A DNA stretch of 64,000 nt from an uncultured Eggerthellaceae bacterium (GCA_947566075.1 CANOIM010000001.1:186001-250000), one strand, 5' to 3'; positions 23,650 through 32,403 are shown, counted from the stretch's first letter. The notes: generated by a model not told the origin, from the letters alone. A program made the numbers and translations.

Positions 23650-25113
23650 ATGGCCAGCCCCGCAGCAGATCCCTCCCGAAAGGCGCCCCCTGCTTCTGAG
23701 CCCCAGGCGGCGAACCTCTCACCTCACGATGCGCGGGCCATGACCATCGTCATCATCGCCACCATGTTCTGCAACGGGTTCATGATCACGCTCATGTCCG
23801 TCACCCTACCCGATGTGTCCCGCGCGTTCCATGTGCCGGTCTCCATGGCGAACTGGGTCATCCTGGGGTTCACCATCATCGGTGCCACTATGATCGCCCT
23901 CGGCGCTCGGTTGCTGCACCGCTGGGGCGTGAAGGTCATCTTCTGCCTGGCCACTGCATTCATGGCCGTAGGTGGCTTGGTGGGCTTGGTGGCTTGGGAT
24001 TTCTGGGCGCTCATGGCAGCCCGCATCCTGCAGGCTGCAGCGGCGGGTCTGTTGTTCCCCTCAGCCAGCACGGCGCTTCTGAAGATAGCCCCTGAAGGCA
24101 AGCGAGCGCTCTGGCTTTCCCTGTTCACCGCTTTCGGCGGGGTGGGATTCGCCGTGAGCCCCTTCGTCTCCGGTCTTCTGCTCACGCGCTTCGGTGTGAA
24201 TGCCGTGTTCGCGCCTACGGCCATCGCGGGCCTTGTCTGCTGCATTGCCAGCTTCTTCACCATGAAGCCCATCGGCGAGAAAGAGCCAGGAGCGGCTGAT
24301 ATAGACGGCCTGAGCGTGCTGCTCATCTTCCTGGGCCTTGCATCCCTCATGTTCGGCATCTCCGAGGTCAACCATCAGCTCCCCCTGGCGTTGGCCATGA
24401 TGGCCTGCGGGTGTGTGGTGCTGGGGCTCTTCGCTTGGCGGCAGAAGCGCCTCTCGGTGCCGCTCCTGAGCTTGAAGCCCTTGACGAACAAAGCCTTCTT
24501 GGCGGGTATCCTGCTGCTGATGTTCGGTTCTCTGGCCGAACATGCGGTGCGCCTCACCGTGCCGCTCTATCTGGAAGGGGCCGTGGGTTTTGATGCTTCT
24601 GAGGCGGGCCTGTTCATGCTCTTGCCCCAGCTGGCCTATGCCGGGGTGGCCATGGTGGCAGGGAAGGTGACGGATAAGCGCGGCATCTGGCCCATCGTGC
24701 CCTTGGGGTTCCTGGTGATAACCGCGGGCTTCCTTGCGGTGCTGGGCCTGGCTGAGGTGAAGCTGGTCATCCCGCTGCTCATAGCCTGCTTCTTCATCCT
24801 AGGGGGCGTGGGCTTCGAGAACTCGCCCAATAGGGCCACAGCCCTGGAAGCGCTGAATGCTGCTCAGGTGGCGGCCGGGGCCTCCATCGCCTCCGTTGCC
24901 ATCCAGTTGGCCAGCTCGCTCTCCTCATCGCTTTTGGTAGGGTCGTTCTCGAACGAGATGGAAGCGCTCATCCACAGCGGCATGGCTGAGCAGGCAGCCT
25001 ATGTGACGGGCTTCCAGCACATCGTCATCATCATGGTGGTCATCGAAGCAGCCATGCTCATCACTGCCACCGCCTATACCTGGCGCTTTCGGAAACCCGC
25101 GGTGAAGCCCTAG
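23650..25113 (+). CDS. MFS transporter, DHA2 (EmrB/QacA)-like drug exporter
   Basis: This protein of about 487 residues has 14 likely membrane segments and the order of DHA2-family exporters, starting at MTIVIIATMFCNGFMITLMS. The motif ALGARLLHRWGVKVIFC resembles the MFS loop 2-3 signature, and LMAARILQAAAAGLLFP resembles motif B. It would export hydrophobic compounds using the proton gradient. The ATG at 23650 has GAGAAGG 4 nt upstream; an in-frame ATG at 23635 overlaps the permease stop as ATGA. Either start couples it to the ABC exporter genes. Confidence 0.85.
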   Translation: MASPAADPSRKAPPASEPQAANLSPHDARAMTIVIIATMFCNGFMITLMSVTLPDVSRAFHVPVSMANWVILGFTIIGATMIALGARLLHRWGVKVIFCLATAFMAVGGLVGLVAWDFWALMAARILQAAAAGLLFPSASTALLKIAPEGKRALWLSLFTAFGGVGFAVSPFVSGLLLTRFGVNAVFAPTAIAGLVCCIASFFTMKPIGEKEPGAADIDGLSVLLIFLGLASLMFGISEVNHQLPLALAMMACGCVVLGLFAWRQKRLSVPLLSLKPLTNKAFLAGILLLMFGSLAEHAVRLTVPLYLEGAVGFDASEAGLFMLLPQLAYAGVAMVAGKVTDKRGIWPIVPLGFLVITAGFLAVLGLAEVKLVIPLLIACFFILGGVGFENSPNRATALEALNAAQVAAGASIASVAIQLASSLSSSLLVGSFSNEMEALIHSGMAEQAAYVTGFQHIVIIMVVIEAAMLITATAYTWRFRKPAVKP

Positions 25114-25129
25114 GGCGCGTGCTAGAATG

Positions 25130-25138
25130 CTTCCGAAA
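25130..25138 (+). promoter_or_regulatory. Extended -10 promoter of tig
   Basis: TGC followed by TAGAAT (25133-25138) forms an extended -10 element with no clear -35 hexamer. Transcription would begin near 25145, about 37 nt before the tig start, and tig can thus be expressed apart from the exporter genes. Confidence 0.5.
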
Positions 25139-25181
25139 TAAGATCAGGTGCCAAGCGCACCCCCCAATAGGAGAGGTTCCC

Positions 25182-26516
25182 ATGAAGGTAAAGCAGATCA
25201 AGAAAGACGGAGATAAGATCACCCTTGAGGCGGTGGCCACTGCCCAAGAGGCGGCCCAGGCCCTTCAGGCGGCGAAGATGGCCTTCGCCCAGTCCATGGG
25301 CATGAAGCCTCCGGCCCAGGGGCAGACCATAGACCAAGCAGCCGAAGAGCAGATGGGCATCAAGAACCTGGCTTCCATCGTGGAGGCATCAGCCATAGAC
25401 GCCCTGGCTCCCCTGGCCGTTGACAAGCGCGGCCTCACCCCGGCGTTCCCGCCCAAGGCGCGGGCTAAGGATGCCTTCCGCCCCAATGCTGAGTTCCGTT
25501 TCGAAGTGGATGTTGACCTGAAGCCGGAATACGAGCTGACGTCCTATGAACCCGTTAGCATCAAGGTGCCCCCCTTCCAGATGGATGATTCTGTGGTAGA
25601 GCAGCAGATCCAGGAGATGAGCACCCGCTATACCGCCTATGTGGATGATGAGGATGTGCCCGCAGACCGCACGGTGCAGAAGGGTGACCACATCAAGATA
25701 GCCCTGGAAGCCAAAGAGGGAGACAAAGAGCTCAAGGGCCTTTCCACTTCCAGCCGCACCTATACGGCAGGGGAGGGCTACATGCCCGAAGGGTTCGAGA
25801 ACGCTGTGCTGGGCATGAAGAAGGGGGAAGTGAAGGAATTCTCCTTCGAAGGCCCTGATTTCGATGAGGACATGAACGAGCGCACCCAGGTGGTGGATGC
25901 GAAGGTGACCATCCTGGGCTTCCAGAAGGAAGAGGCACCCGTCATAGATGATGAGTGGGTCCAGAAGAACATGCCCATGTACAAGGGCCTGGATGACCTC
26001 AAGAAGGACATGGGCCGCGGTCTGGAACAACAGGCACGGATGGAATACGATGCCTACGTTCGCCAGATGGCAGCCCAGGAATTGGCTACCCGCTTCGAAG
26101 GCAAGATAGCTGATGAGGTCTATGAGGCCATGCGCGACCAGATGGTGTCCAATATCCGCATGGAACTGCAGCAGCAGGGGATGACCTGGGATCAGTTCGT
26201 GGAGCAGAACGGCGGCGAACAGCAATTCGGCATGATGCTCATGCTGCAGGTGCGCCAGATGCTCACCCAAGGGTTCGCGCTGGATGCCTATTTCCGTCAT
26301 GAAGGGCTCACCCTCACTGACCAAGACATATTGGAAGCCTGCCATGCCATGAATCCCCAGATGAACCCGGCTCAGATGCGCAAGCAGGCCGAACAGTCTG
26401 GCCATGGGTTCGCCCTGCGCGAATCGGCTGAGCGCCTGAAGGCCAACAAGCATCTGGTAGAACAAGCTCAGATAGATATCATCGAACCAGCAGACGCTGC
26501 TCCGGCAGAAGTCTGA
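25182..26516 (+). CDS. tig: Trigger factor (ribosome-associated chaperone and prolyl isomerase)
   Basis: This 444-residue protein has the trigger-factor three-part layout. The N-terminal domain covers about residues 1-130. An FKBP-type module at about 160-255 (KGDHIKIALEAKEGDKEL, MPEGFENAVLGMKKGEVKEF) is followed by a helical C-terminal chaperone domain. The ribosome-binding loop GFRxGKxP of the N-domain is replaced by a divergent stretch (TPAFPPKARAKDAFRP), as seen in some actinobacterial homologues. AGGAGAGG precedes the ATG at 25182. It lies in the segment that separates rplW (L23, its ribosomal dock) from rplB. Confidence 0.85.
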   Translation: MKVKQIKKDGDKITLEAVATAQEAAQALQAAKMAFAQSMGMKPPAQGQTIDQAAEEQMGIKNLASIVEASAIDALAPLAVDKRGLTPAFPPKARAKDAFRPNAEFRFEVDVDLKPEYELTSYEPVSIKVPPFQMDDSVVEQQIQEMSTRYTAYVDDEDVPADRTVQKGDHIKIALEAKEGDKELKGLSTSSRTYTAGEGYMPEGFENAVLGMKKGEVKEFSFEGPDFDEDMNERTQVVDAKVTILGFQKEEAPVIDDEWVQKNMPMYKGLDDLKKDMGRGLEQQARMEYDAYVRQMAAQELATRFEGKIADEVYEAMRDQMVSNIRMELQQQGMTWDQFVEQNGGEQQFGMMLMLQVRQMLTQGFALDAYFRHEGLTLTDQDILEACHAMNPQMNPAQMRKQAEQSGHGFALRESAERLKANKHLVEQAQIDIIEPADAAPAEV

Positions 26517-26533
26517 GAGGGCGGCTTCCTCTC

Positions 26534-28342
26534 TTGTTAGAACCCCACGGCTTCCTACCCGCAAGCGCTCCTGAGATGGGTGAAGCGGGGTGGGAGGTCC
26601 CTGACTTCGTCTACGTATCCGGGGATGCCTATGTTGACCATCCCTCCTTCGGCATGGCCATCATCACGCGTCTGCTGGAACGGGAGGACTATAAGGTTGC
26701 CGTCCTGGCTCAGCCTGATATGGCAGACCCGGATGCTTTCCGGGAATTCGGCTGCCCCCGGCTGGGGTTCCTCGTTTCGGCCGGGAATATGGATTCCATG
26801 GTCAACCACTACACGGTGGCTAAGAAGCGCCGGTCTCAAGATGCCTATTCTCCCGGCGGGAAGATGGGAGCGCGGCCGGATAGGGCTGTGACGGCCTACA
26901 GCCGAAGGATCAGGGATGCCTATCCCGATGCGCCCATCATCATCGGGGGCATCGAGGCATCCTTGCGGCGGCTTTCCCACTATGATTACTGGTCAGACAG
27001 TCTCATGGGCTCCATCCTCTTGGATTCAGGGGCTGACCTGCTCTCCTATGGGATGGGGGAGCACTCCGTGCTCGAGATAGCCGATGCCCTGAACGCGGGC
27101 CTCTCCATCCAAGACCTCACTTTCTTGGATGGCACCGTCTATGCCACCAAGAGCCTCGATCACGTGGTCGACTATGAGCTTCTGCCTTCTTGGGAAGAGC
27201 TCCAGGGGGATGGGGGCAAGGCCGCCTTCGCCAAGAGCTTCGCCCTCCAGTACGCCAACGCTGACCCCTTCAGCGCCAAGCGTCTAGTGGAGCCCTATCC
27301 TGAAGGCGTCTTCGTGGTGCAGAACCCGCCTGCTCAGCCCCTGACCACCTCTGAGATGGATGCGGTCTACCGCCTGCCCTATATGCGCACCTGGCACCCG
27401 GCCTATGATGAGGCGGGAGGGGTGCCCGCGATCCAGGAGGTGGAGTTCTCTCTCACCAGCAGTCGTGGGTGCTTTGGCGAATGCTCCTTCTGTGCGCTCA
27501 CCTTCCATCAGGGGCGGCAGGTATCCGCTCGCAGCCACGAGTCCATCCTCGAGGAGGCAGAGCTTCTGACCGCCTCTCCGCGCTTCAAGGGCTACATCCA
27601 TGATGTGGGTGGCCCTACGGCGAACTTCCGTCACAGCGCCTGCGCCAAGGCGGACAAGGCGGGGGCTTGCACCCATCAGCGCTGTTTGGGCATGAGCCCC
27701 TGCAAGCACCTGGATGCAGACCAGTCTGACTACACGGCGCTGCTGCGCAGGCTTCGGAAGCTTCCCGGGGTGAAGAAGGTCTTCGTGCGCAGCGGCATCC
27801 GCTATGACTACGCTCTGTTGGATCCTTCGGGGGAGTTCTTGGAAGAGCTCGTAGCGCACCATGTATCCGGTCAGCTCAAGGTGGCGCCTGAGCATATCGC
27901 GGATGAGGTGCTGAGCCTCATGGGCAAGCCCCCTGCCCAGGTCTATCGCACCTTCGCCAAGCGCTTCCGCGCGCTTTCGAAGAAGGCGGGCAAGAAGCAG
28001 TACCTGGTGCCTTATCTCATGTCCTCTCACCCCGGCTCTACGCTGCAAGCTGCCGTGGAGCTGGCGGAATTCGTACGGGATATGGGCTACAACCCTGAGC
28101 AGGTGCAGGATTTCTATCCCACCCCTGGGACCCTTTCCACGGCCATGTACTACACGGGCATCCATCCGCTCACAGGCCAGGGCGTCTACGTTCCCACCTC
28201 TCCCCATGAGAAGGCCCTCCAGCGCGCCCTCATCCAATACCGCAACCCCAAGAACGCGAAGCTCGTCCGCGAGGCTCTCAGGCGGTCCGGCAGGGAAGAC
28301 CTCATCGGCCGTGGTCCGAAATGCCTGGTCAAGAAGGCCTGA
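26534..28342 (+). CDS. YgiQ-family (UPF0313) radical SAM protein
   Basis: The protein has 602 residues. The N-terminal cobalamin-like fold carries VSGDAYVDHPSFG, followed by GGIEASLRRLSHYDYW. The radical SAM cluster is in SSRGCFGECSFCAL (C-x3-C-x2-C), and a C-terminal GYNPEQVQDFYPTPGT segment is characteristic of the family. The biochemical reaction of YgiQ is not established. The start is TTG at 26534, giving the usual FLP near the N-terminus, with a weak GAGGG upstream. It follows tig by 17 nt and is read towards rplB. Confidence 0.85.
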   Translation: MLEPHGFLPASAPEMGEAGWEVPDFVYVSGDAYVDHPSFGMAIITRLLEREDYKVAVLAQPDMADPDAFREFGCPRLGFLVSAGNMDSMVNHYTVAKKRRSQDAYSPGGKMGARPDRAVTAYSRRIRDAYPDAPIIIGGIEASLRRLSHYDYWSDSLMGSILLDSGADLLSYGMGEHSVLEIADALNAGLSIQDLTFLDGTVYATKSLDHVVDYELLPSWEELQGDGGKAAFAKSFALQYANADPFSAKRLVEPYPEGVFVVQNPPAQPLTTSEMDAVYRLPYMRTWHPAYDEAGGVPAIQEVEFSLTSSRGCFGECSFCALTFHQGRQVSARSHESILEEAELLTASPRFKGYIHDVGGPTANFRHSACAKADKAGACTHQRCLGMSPCKHLDADQSDYTALLRRLRKLPGVKKVFVRSGIRYDYALLDPSGEFLEELVAHHVSGQLKVAPEHIADEVLSLMGKPPAQVYRTFAKRFRALSKKAGKKQYLVPYLMSSHPGSTLQAAVELAEFVRDMGYNPEQVQDFYPTPGTLSTAMYYTGIHPLTGQGVYVPTSPHEKALQRALIQYRNPKNAKLVREALRRSGREDLIGRGPKCLVKKA

Positions 28343-28347
28343 ATCTG

Positions 28348-28356
28348 TGGTAAACT
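28348..28356 (+). promoter_or_regulatory. Candidate extended -10 promoter for the rplB-adk operon
   Basis: TGG plus TAAACT (28351-28356) lies just after the YgiQ stop codon and leaves a leader of about 170 nt before rplB. No consensus -35 is seen. Because a terminator separates rplW from this block, an independent promoter is required somewhere here or upstream of tig. Confidence 0.4.
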
Positions 28357-28535
28357 TCTCGCTTGCGTCTGTGTACCTATGGGCACACCCGGACGCGTGG
28401 TAAGACGGAGTCGCAGGTAGGAGCCTCCATTCTGCTTGTCTAGGCCATCGTCTTCACCATTGGTATGTAGGAAGGCCTTTGGAGTGCGGAGAGGCGCGCC
28501 ATCAAAGGTCGAAGCTCAAGAAAGGCACTATCGGC

Positions 28536-29366
28536 ATGGGAGTCAAGCAGTACAAGCCGACAAGCCCCGGACGGCGCTTCCAGACGGTTTCTGACTTCGA
28601 GGAGATCACCACCTCGACGCCTGAGAAATCGCTTCTGGCCAAGAAGCCGAACAAGGCTGGTCGCAACAACAACGGGCGCATCACCACGCGCCACAAGGGT
28701 GGCGGCGTCAAGCGTCGTTACCGCATCATCGATTTCAAGCGCAACAAGGATGGCGTGCCCGCTAAGGTGGCCACCATCGAATATGACCCGAATCGCTCTG
28801 CGCGCATCGCGCTGCTCCACTATGTTGATGGTGAGAAGCGCTACATCATCCATCCCAAGGGCCTCAAGGTGGGGGATACGGTGATGAGCGGCCCTGAGGC
28901 TGATATCAAGCCGGGCAATGCGCTGCCGCTGGAGAACATCCCCGTGGGCACCTTGGTGCACTGCGTTGAGCTCCAGCCGGGCAAGGGTGCTTCCATGGCT
29001 CGTTCTGCTGGCACCTCCATCCAGCTCATGGGCAAGGAGGGCAAGTACGCCATCCTCCGCATGCCCTCCTCTGAGATGCGCCGCGTCCTGCTCACGTGTC
29101 GTGCCACGGTAGGTGAAGTGGGCAATGCGGAACACGCCAACATCAAGATCGGCAAGGCCGGCCGTAACCGCTGGAAGGGCATCCGTCCTACTGTTCGCGG
29201 CACGGTCATGAACCCGGTTGACCATCCCCACGGCGGTGGTGAGGGCAAGAACAAGACCTCTGGTCGTCACCCGGTCACTCCTTGGGGCGTTCCCACCAAG
29301 GGTCACCGCACCCGCAACAAGAAGAAGGCTTCCAGCCGCCTGATCATCCGTCGTCGCCGGAAGTAA
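28536..29366 (+). CDS. rplB: 50S ribosomal protein L2
   Basis: This 276-residue protein starts MGVKQYKPTSPGRRF and contains the RNA-binding KGGGVKRRYRIIDFKR and the peptidyl-transferase-site stretch NPVDHPHGGGEGK with its conserved histidine. Its length is standard. The upstream in-frame extension (to 28479) lacks family similarity. It opens the second half of the S10 operon, about 190 bp after the YgiQ gene. Confidence 0.96.
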   Translation: MGVKQYKPTSPGRRFQTVSDFEEITTSTPEKSLLAKKPNKAGRNNNGRITTRHKGGGVKRRYRIIDFKRNKDGVPAKVATIEYDPNRSARIALLHYVDGEKRYIIHPKGLKVGDTVMSGPEADIKPGNALPLENIPVGTLVHCVELQPGKGASMARSAGTSIQLMGKEGKYAILRMPSSEMRRVLLTCRATVGEVGNAEHANIKIGKAGRNRWKGIRPTVRGTVMNPVDHPHGGGEGKNKTSGRHPVTPWGVPTKGHRTRNKKKASSRLIIRRRRK

Positions 29367-29383
29367 CCGAGTTTAGGAGAGAA

Positions 29384-29656
29384 ATGAGCAGAAGTCTGAA
29401 GAAAGGCCCATTCATTGAGCCGCGCCTTCTCGGTCGGATCCAGAAGATGAACGAGGCAGGCGAAAAGGAAGTCATCAAGACCTGGTCCAGGGCCTCTACC
29501 ATCTTCCCTGAGATGGTCGGTCACACCATCGCCGTCTATGACGGTCGCAAGCATGTCCCGGTCTACATCACCGAATCCATGGTCGGCCACAAGCTGGGGG
29601 AGTTCTCGCCTACGCGCACCTTCCGCGGCCATTCGGCTGACAAGGGCAAGAAATAA
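29384..29656 (+). CDS. rpsS: 30S ribosomal protein S19
   Basis: This 90-residue protein reads MSRSLKKGPFIEPRLLGRIQ from 29384, with AGGAGAG upstream. The conserved TWSRASTIFPEMVGHTIAVYDG and GHKLGEFSPTRTFRGH blocks are present. It contacts the small-subunit head and the P-site tRNA region. It is three residues shorter than many homologues, at the C-terminus. Confidence 0.95.
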   Translation: MSRSLKKGPFIEPRLLGRIQKMNEAGEKEVIKTWSRASTIFPEMVGHTIAVYDGRKHVPVYITESMVGHKLGEFSPTRTFRGHSADKGKK

Positions 29657-29668
29657 GGAGGGGAGAAG

Positions 29669-30010
29669 ATGGAAGTCAAGTCACAGGCGAAGTATGTGCG
29701 TGTCTCTCCCCGCAAGGCCCGCGTGGTGGTAGACCTGGTCCGCGGCAAGTCCGTGGAGCAGGCTCGGGAGATCCTCGCATTCACCAATCGTGGCATCGCA
29801 GAGACAGTTGAGAAGGTCCTCAATTCCGCAGTGGCCAACGCTGAGCACAACAACCAGCTCAACGCGTCCACGCTGGTCGTGAAGAAGGCCTATGTGGACG
29901 AAGGTCCCACCCTGAAGCGCATCCGTCCGCGCGCCAAGGGCTCTGCCAGCCGCATCAACAAGCGCACGAGCCATATCACCATCATCGTTGCTCCAAGAGA
30001 GGAGGCCTAG
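29669..30010 (+). CDS. rplV: 50S ribosomal protein L22
   Basis: This 113-residue protein has the SPRKARVVVDLVRGKSVEQA helix and the tunnel beta-hairpin GPTLKRIRPRAKGSASRI, which with L4 forms the exit-tunnel constriction and is the usual site of macrolide-resistance changes; it looks wild type. GGAGGGGAG precedes the ATG. The gene ends 1 nt before rpsC. Confidence 0.96.
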   Translation: MEVKSQAKYVRVSPRKARVVVDLVRGKSVEQAREILAFTNRGIAETVEKVLNSAVANAEHNNQLNASTLVVKKAYVDEGPTLKRIRPRAKGSASRINKRTSHITIIVAPREEA

Positions 30011-30011
30011 C

Positions 30012-30713
30012 ATGGGTCAGAAGGTAAGCCCCACAGGCTTCCGCCTGGGGATCACAGAGGATTGGCGCAGCCGCTGGTACGCTGACAAGAACTACGCGGA
30101 AACGTTGGAGAATGACCTTGCCATCCGCAAGTTCCTGGACAAGCGCCTGAAGCGCGCCGCTGTCTCCCAGATCGAGATAGAGCGCGCCGGGGATAAGATC
30201 AAGGTGATCATCACCACGGCTCGCCCTGGCGTGGTCATCGGCAAGAAGGGCTCTGAGATCGATGCCCTTCGCAAGGATCTGGAGAAGATCGCCAACGGCA
30301 CCGTGTCCGTGGAAGTGGTAGAGGTCAAGCGCCCTGAACTGGACGCAACCCTCGTCGCTCAATCCGTGGCTGAGCAGCTGGAGGGCCGCGTTGCCTTCCG
30401 TCGCGCCATGCGCAAGGCAGTCCAGTCCGCCATGAAGTCCGGCGCCAAGGGCATCCGCATCCAGTGCTCCGGTCGTCTGGGCGGCGCTGAGATGAGCCGC
30501 CGCGAGTGGTACCGCGAAGGTCGCGTGCCACTGCAGACGCTGCGCGCCAAGATAGATTACGGCTTCGCCACCGCCAACACCCAGATGGGCGCCATCGGCG
30601 TGCAGGTCTGGGTCTACCACGGCGAGGTCATGCCGAACCAGAAGATGAACAACCCGGCGCTCGAAGGGCCCTCTCGGCCGCCGCGCCGCCGCAATGACAG
30701 GGGGCGTAACTAA
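30012..30713 (+). CDS. rpsC: 30S ribosomal protein S3
   Basis: This 233-residue protein starts MGQKVSPTGFRLGI. It contains the KH domain (VVIGKKGSEIDALRKDL) and the C-terminal CSGRLGGAEMSRREWYREG, followed by a basic tail. It forms the mRNA entry site. The start overlaps rplV's AGGAGG region. The stop TAA shares one base with the rplP start codon. Confidence 0.96.
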   Translation: MGQKVSPTGFRLGITEDWRSRWYADKNYAETLENDLAIRKFLDKRLKRAAVSQIEIERAGDKIKVIITTARPGVVIGKKGSEIDALRKDLEKIANGTVSVEVVEVKRPELDATLVAQSVAEQLEGRVAFRRAMRKAVQSAMKSGAKGIRIQCSGRLGGAEMSRREWYREGRVPLQTLRAKIDYGFATANTQMGAIGVQVWVYHGEVMPNQKMNNPALEGPSRPPRRRNDRGRN

Positions 30714-31135
30714 TGCTGATGCCCAAACGCGTTAAGCACCGCAAGGTCCAGCGCGGCTCCATGAAGGGGAAGGCCAAGGGAGGCACGCGCCTCAACCATG
30801 GCTCCTACGGCCTGCAGGCTCAGGAAGCCCACTGGATCACCAACCGTCAGATCGAAGCTGCCCGTATCGCCATGACCAGGCATATGAAGCGTGGTGGCAA
30901 GGTCTGGATCACCATCTTCCCGGACAAGCCCATCACCTCCAAGCCCGCTGAGACGCGCATGGGCTCGGGCAAGGGCAATCCGGAGGGCTGGGTGGCTGTA
31001 GTGAAGCCTGGCCGCATCATGTTCGAGATCGACGGCGTTGACGACGAGACAGCGCGCGAGGCGCTGAGGCTTGCCACCAACAAGCTGCCCATCAAATGCA
31101 AGATCGTCACGCGTGAGACGGAAGGGCAGGAATAG
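30713..31135 (+). CDS. rplP: 50S ribosomal protein L16
   Basis: This 140-residue protein has MLMPKRVKHRKVQRGSMKGK, followed by WITNRQIEAARIAMTRHMKR and the conserved RMGSGKGNPEGWVAVVKPG near the tRNA-binding corridor. Its length is standard. The ATG at 30713 overlaps the rpsC stop; an internal ATG at 30719 is the alternative. It is fused end to start with rpmC, without spacing. Confidence 0.96.
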   Translation: MLMPKRVKHRKVQRGSMKGKAKGGTRLNHGSYGLQAQEAHWITNRQIEAARIAMTRHMKRGGKVWITIFPDKPITSKPAETRMGSGKGNPEGWVAVVKPGRIMFEIDGVDDETAREALRLATNKLPIKCKIVTRETEGQE

Positions 31136-31330
31136 ATGAAAGCATCAGAGATCCACGAGCTTTCCCAAGAGGATCTTGCGGGCAAGCTCAAAGACGCGCG
31201 AGCGGAGCTGTTCAATCTGCGCTTTCAGATGGCAACCAGCCAGCTTGATAACACTGCGCGCGTCAAGCAGGTCAAGAAGGACATCGCACGCATCCTCACT
31301 GAGATGCGGGCTCGAGAGCTGAGCGCGTAG
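31136..31330 (+). CDS. rpmC: 50S ribosomal protein L29
   Basis: This 64-residue helical-hairpin protein reads MKASEIHELSQEDLAGKLKD, then ELFNLRFQMATSQLDNTARV and KKDIARILTEMRARE, all typical of L29. It sits beside L23 at the tunnel exit. It begins immediately after the rplP stop codon, so translation is coupled. Confidence 0.95.
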   Translation: MKASEIHELSQEDLAGKLKDARAELFNLRFQMATSQLDNTARVKQVKKDIARILTEMRARELSA

Positions 31331-31343
31331 GAGGGGATAGCAG

Positions 31344-31604
31344 ATGGAACAGACAAGGAACCTTCGCAAGGTGCGTCAGGGCGTTGTGGTCAGTGACGCC
31401 AATGACAAGACCATCGTGGTGTCGGTGGAGGAGCGCAAGCCCCATCCCATCTACGGCAAGATGATCACGTCCACCAAGAAGTACCACGCCCACGATGAGG
31501 AGAACACCGCTGGGGTGGGTGACACCGTGCAGATCATGGAGACGCGTCCGCTTTCCAAGATGAAGCGCTGGCGCCTCTACAAGATAGTGGAGAAGGCGAA
31601 ATAG
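31344..31604 (+). CDS. rpsQ: 30S ribosomal protein S17
   Basis: This 86-residue OB-fold protein includes RKVRQGVVVSDANDKTIVVS, HPIYGKMITSTKKYHAHDE and GDTVQIMETRPLSKMKRWRL, the standard S17 blocks. AGGAGG lies 13 nt after the rpmC coding end and directs the ATG at 31344. Its role is in early 16S assembly. Confidence 0.95.
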   Translation: MEQTRNLRKVRQGVVVSDANDKTIVVSVEERKPHPIYGKMITSTKKYHAHDEENTAGVGDTVQIMETRPLSKMKRWRLYKIVEKAK

Positions 31605-31645
31605 CGCGCTTGCGCTTTTGCCTTGGAAGGTAAGGACGAATAGCA

Positions 31646-32014
31646 ATGATCCAAATGCAATCCATGCTCACGGTCGCCGATAACTCCGGCGCTCGCAAGG
31701 TGCAGTGCATCAAGGTCCTGGGCGGCTCTAAGCGCCGCTATGCAGGCCTGGGGGATGTCATCATCTGCAGCGTCAAGGAGGCCATGCCCAATGGCGCCGT
31801 GAAGAAGGGCGAGGTGGTCCGCTGCGTCGTCGTTCGCGTGAAGAAGGAAGTCCGCCGCGACGATGGCAGCTACATCAAGTTCGACCAGAACGCTTGCGTG
31901 CTGATCAATACCGACGGCACTCCCCGCGGTACGCGCATCTTCGGGCCTGTGGCCCGTGAGCTGCGCGACAAGCGCTACATGAAGATCGTGTCTTTGGCAC
32001 CTGAGACGCTTTAG
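31646..32014 (+). CDS. rplN: 50S ribosomal protein L14
   Basis: This 122-residue protein begins MIQMQSMLTVADNSGARKVQ and ends with the family signature GTRIFGPVARELRDKRYMKI. Its length is standard. It starts the portion that is the spc operon in Escherichia coli. The 41-nt gap after rpsQ holds GGAAGGTAAGGA and no obvious promoter. Confidence 0.96.
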   Translation: MIQMQSMLTVADNSGARKVQCIKVLGGSKRRYAGLGDVIICSVKEAMPNGAVKKGEVVRCVVVRVKKEVRRDDGSYIKFDQNACVLINTDGTPRGTRIFGPVARELRDKRYMKIVSLAPETL

Positions 32015-32029
32015 GAGGTGTCAAGAGCA

Positions 32030-32371
32030 ATGGCTACGAAGACCCAGACCAAGCACACTGCCCTGAAGGTCCGCAAAGGTGATACCGTCAAGGTGATCGC
32101 TGGCAAGGATCGCGGCAAGGAGGGCAAGATCCTCCGCGCTATCCCTGAGACCAACCGCGTGGTGGTGGAGAAGGTCAACATCATGAAGAAGGCGATGCGT
32201 CCTACCCAGGCCAATCCCCAGGGTGGCATCTCTTCCATGGAAGCACCGCTCCATGCCTCTAACGTGATGCTCGTTTGCCCCGCTTGCAAGAAGCCGACTC
32301 GCATCGGCCACCGCATCGAGGATGGCAAGAAGCATCGTGTTTGCAAGAAGTGCGGTAAGGATATCGATTAA
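32030..32371 (+). CDS. rplX: 50S ribosomal protein L24
   Basis: This 113-residue protein contains the KOW motif region (RKGDTVKVIAGKDRGKEGKI) and NPQGGISSMEAPLHASNVML. A C-terminal zinc-ribbon-like tail carries CPACKKPTRIGH and CKKCGKDID. AGGAGGTG precedes the ATG at 32030. L24 initiates 50S assembly. The CxxC...CxxC tail suggests the zinc-binding version of the protein. Confidence 0.95.
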   Translation: MATKTQTKHTALKVRKGDTVKVIAGKDRGKEGKILRAIPETNRVVVEKVNIMKKAMRPTQANPQGGISSMEAPLHASNVMLVCPACKKPTRIGHRIEDGKKHRVCKKCGKDID

Positions 32372-32385
32372 GCAGCAACATTTGG

Positions 32386-32403
32386 CCCTCAGGATGCTGA
32401 GGG
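32386..32403 (+). promoter_or_regulatory. Hairpin in the rplX-rplE spacer
   Basis: CCCTCA (32386-32391) pairs with TGAGGG (32398-32403) around GGATGC in the 82-nt L24-L5 spacer. No T-run follows, so it is more likely an mRNA processing or protein-binding structure than a terminator. Confidence 0.3.
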
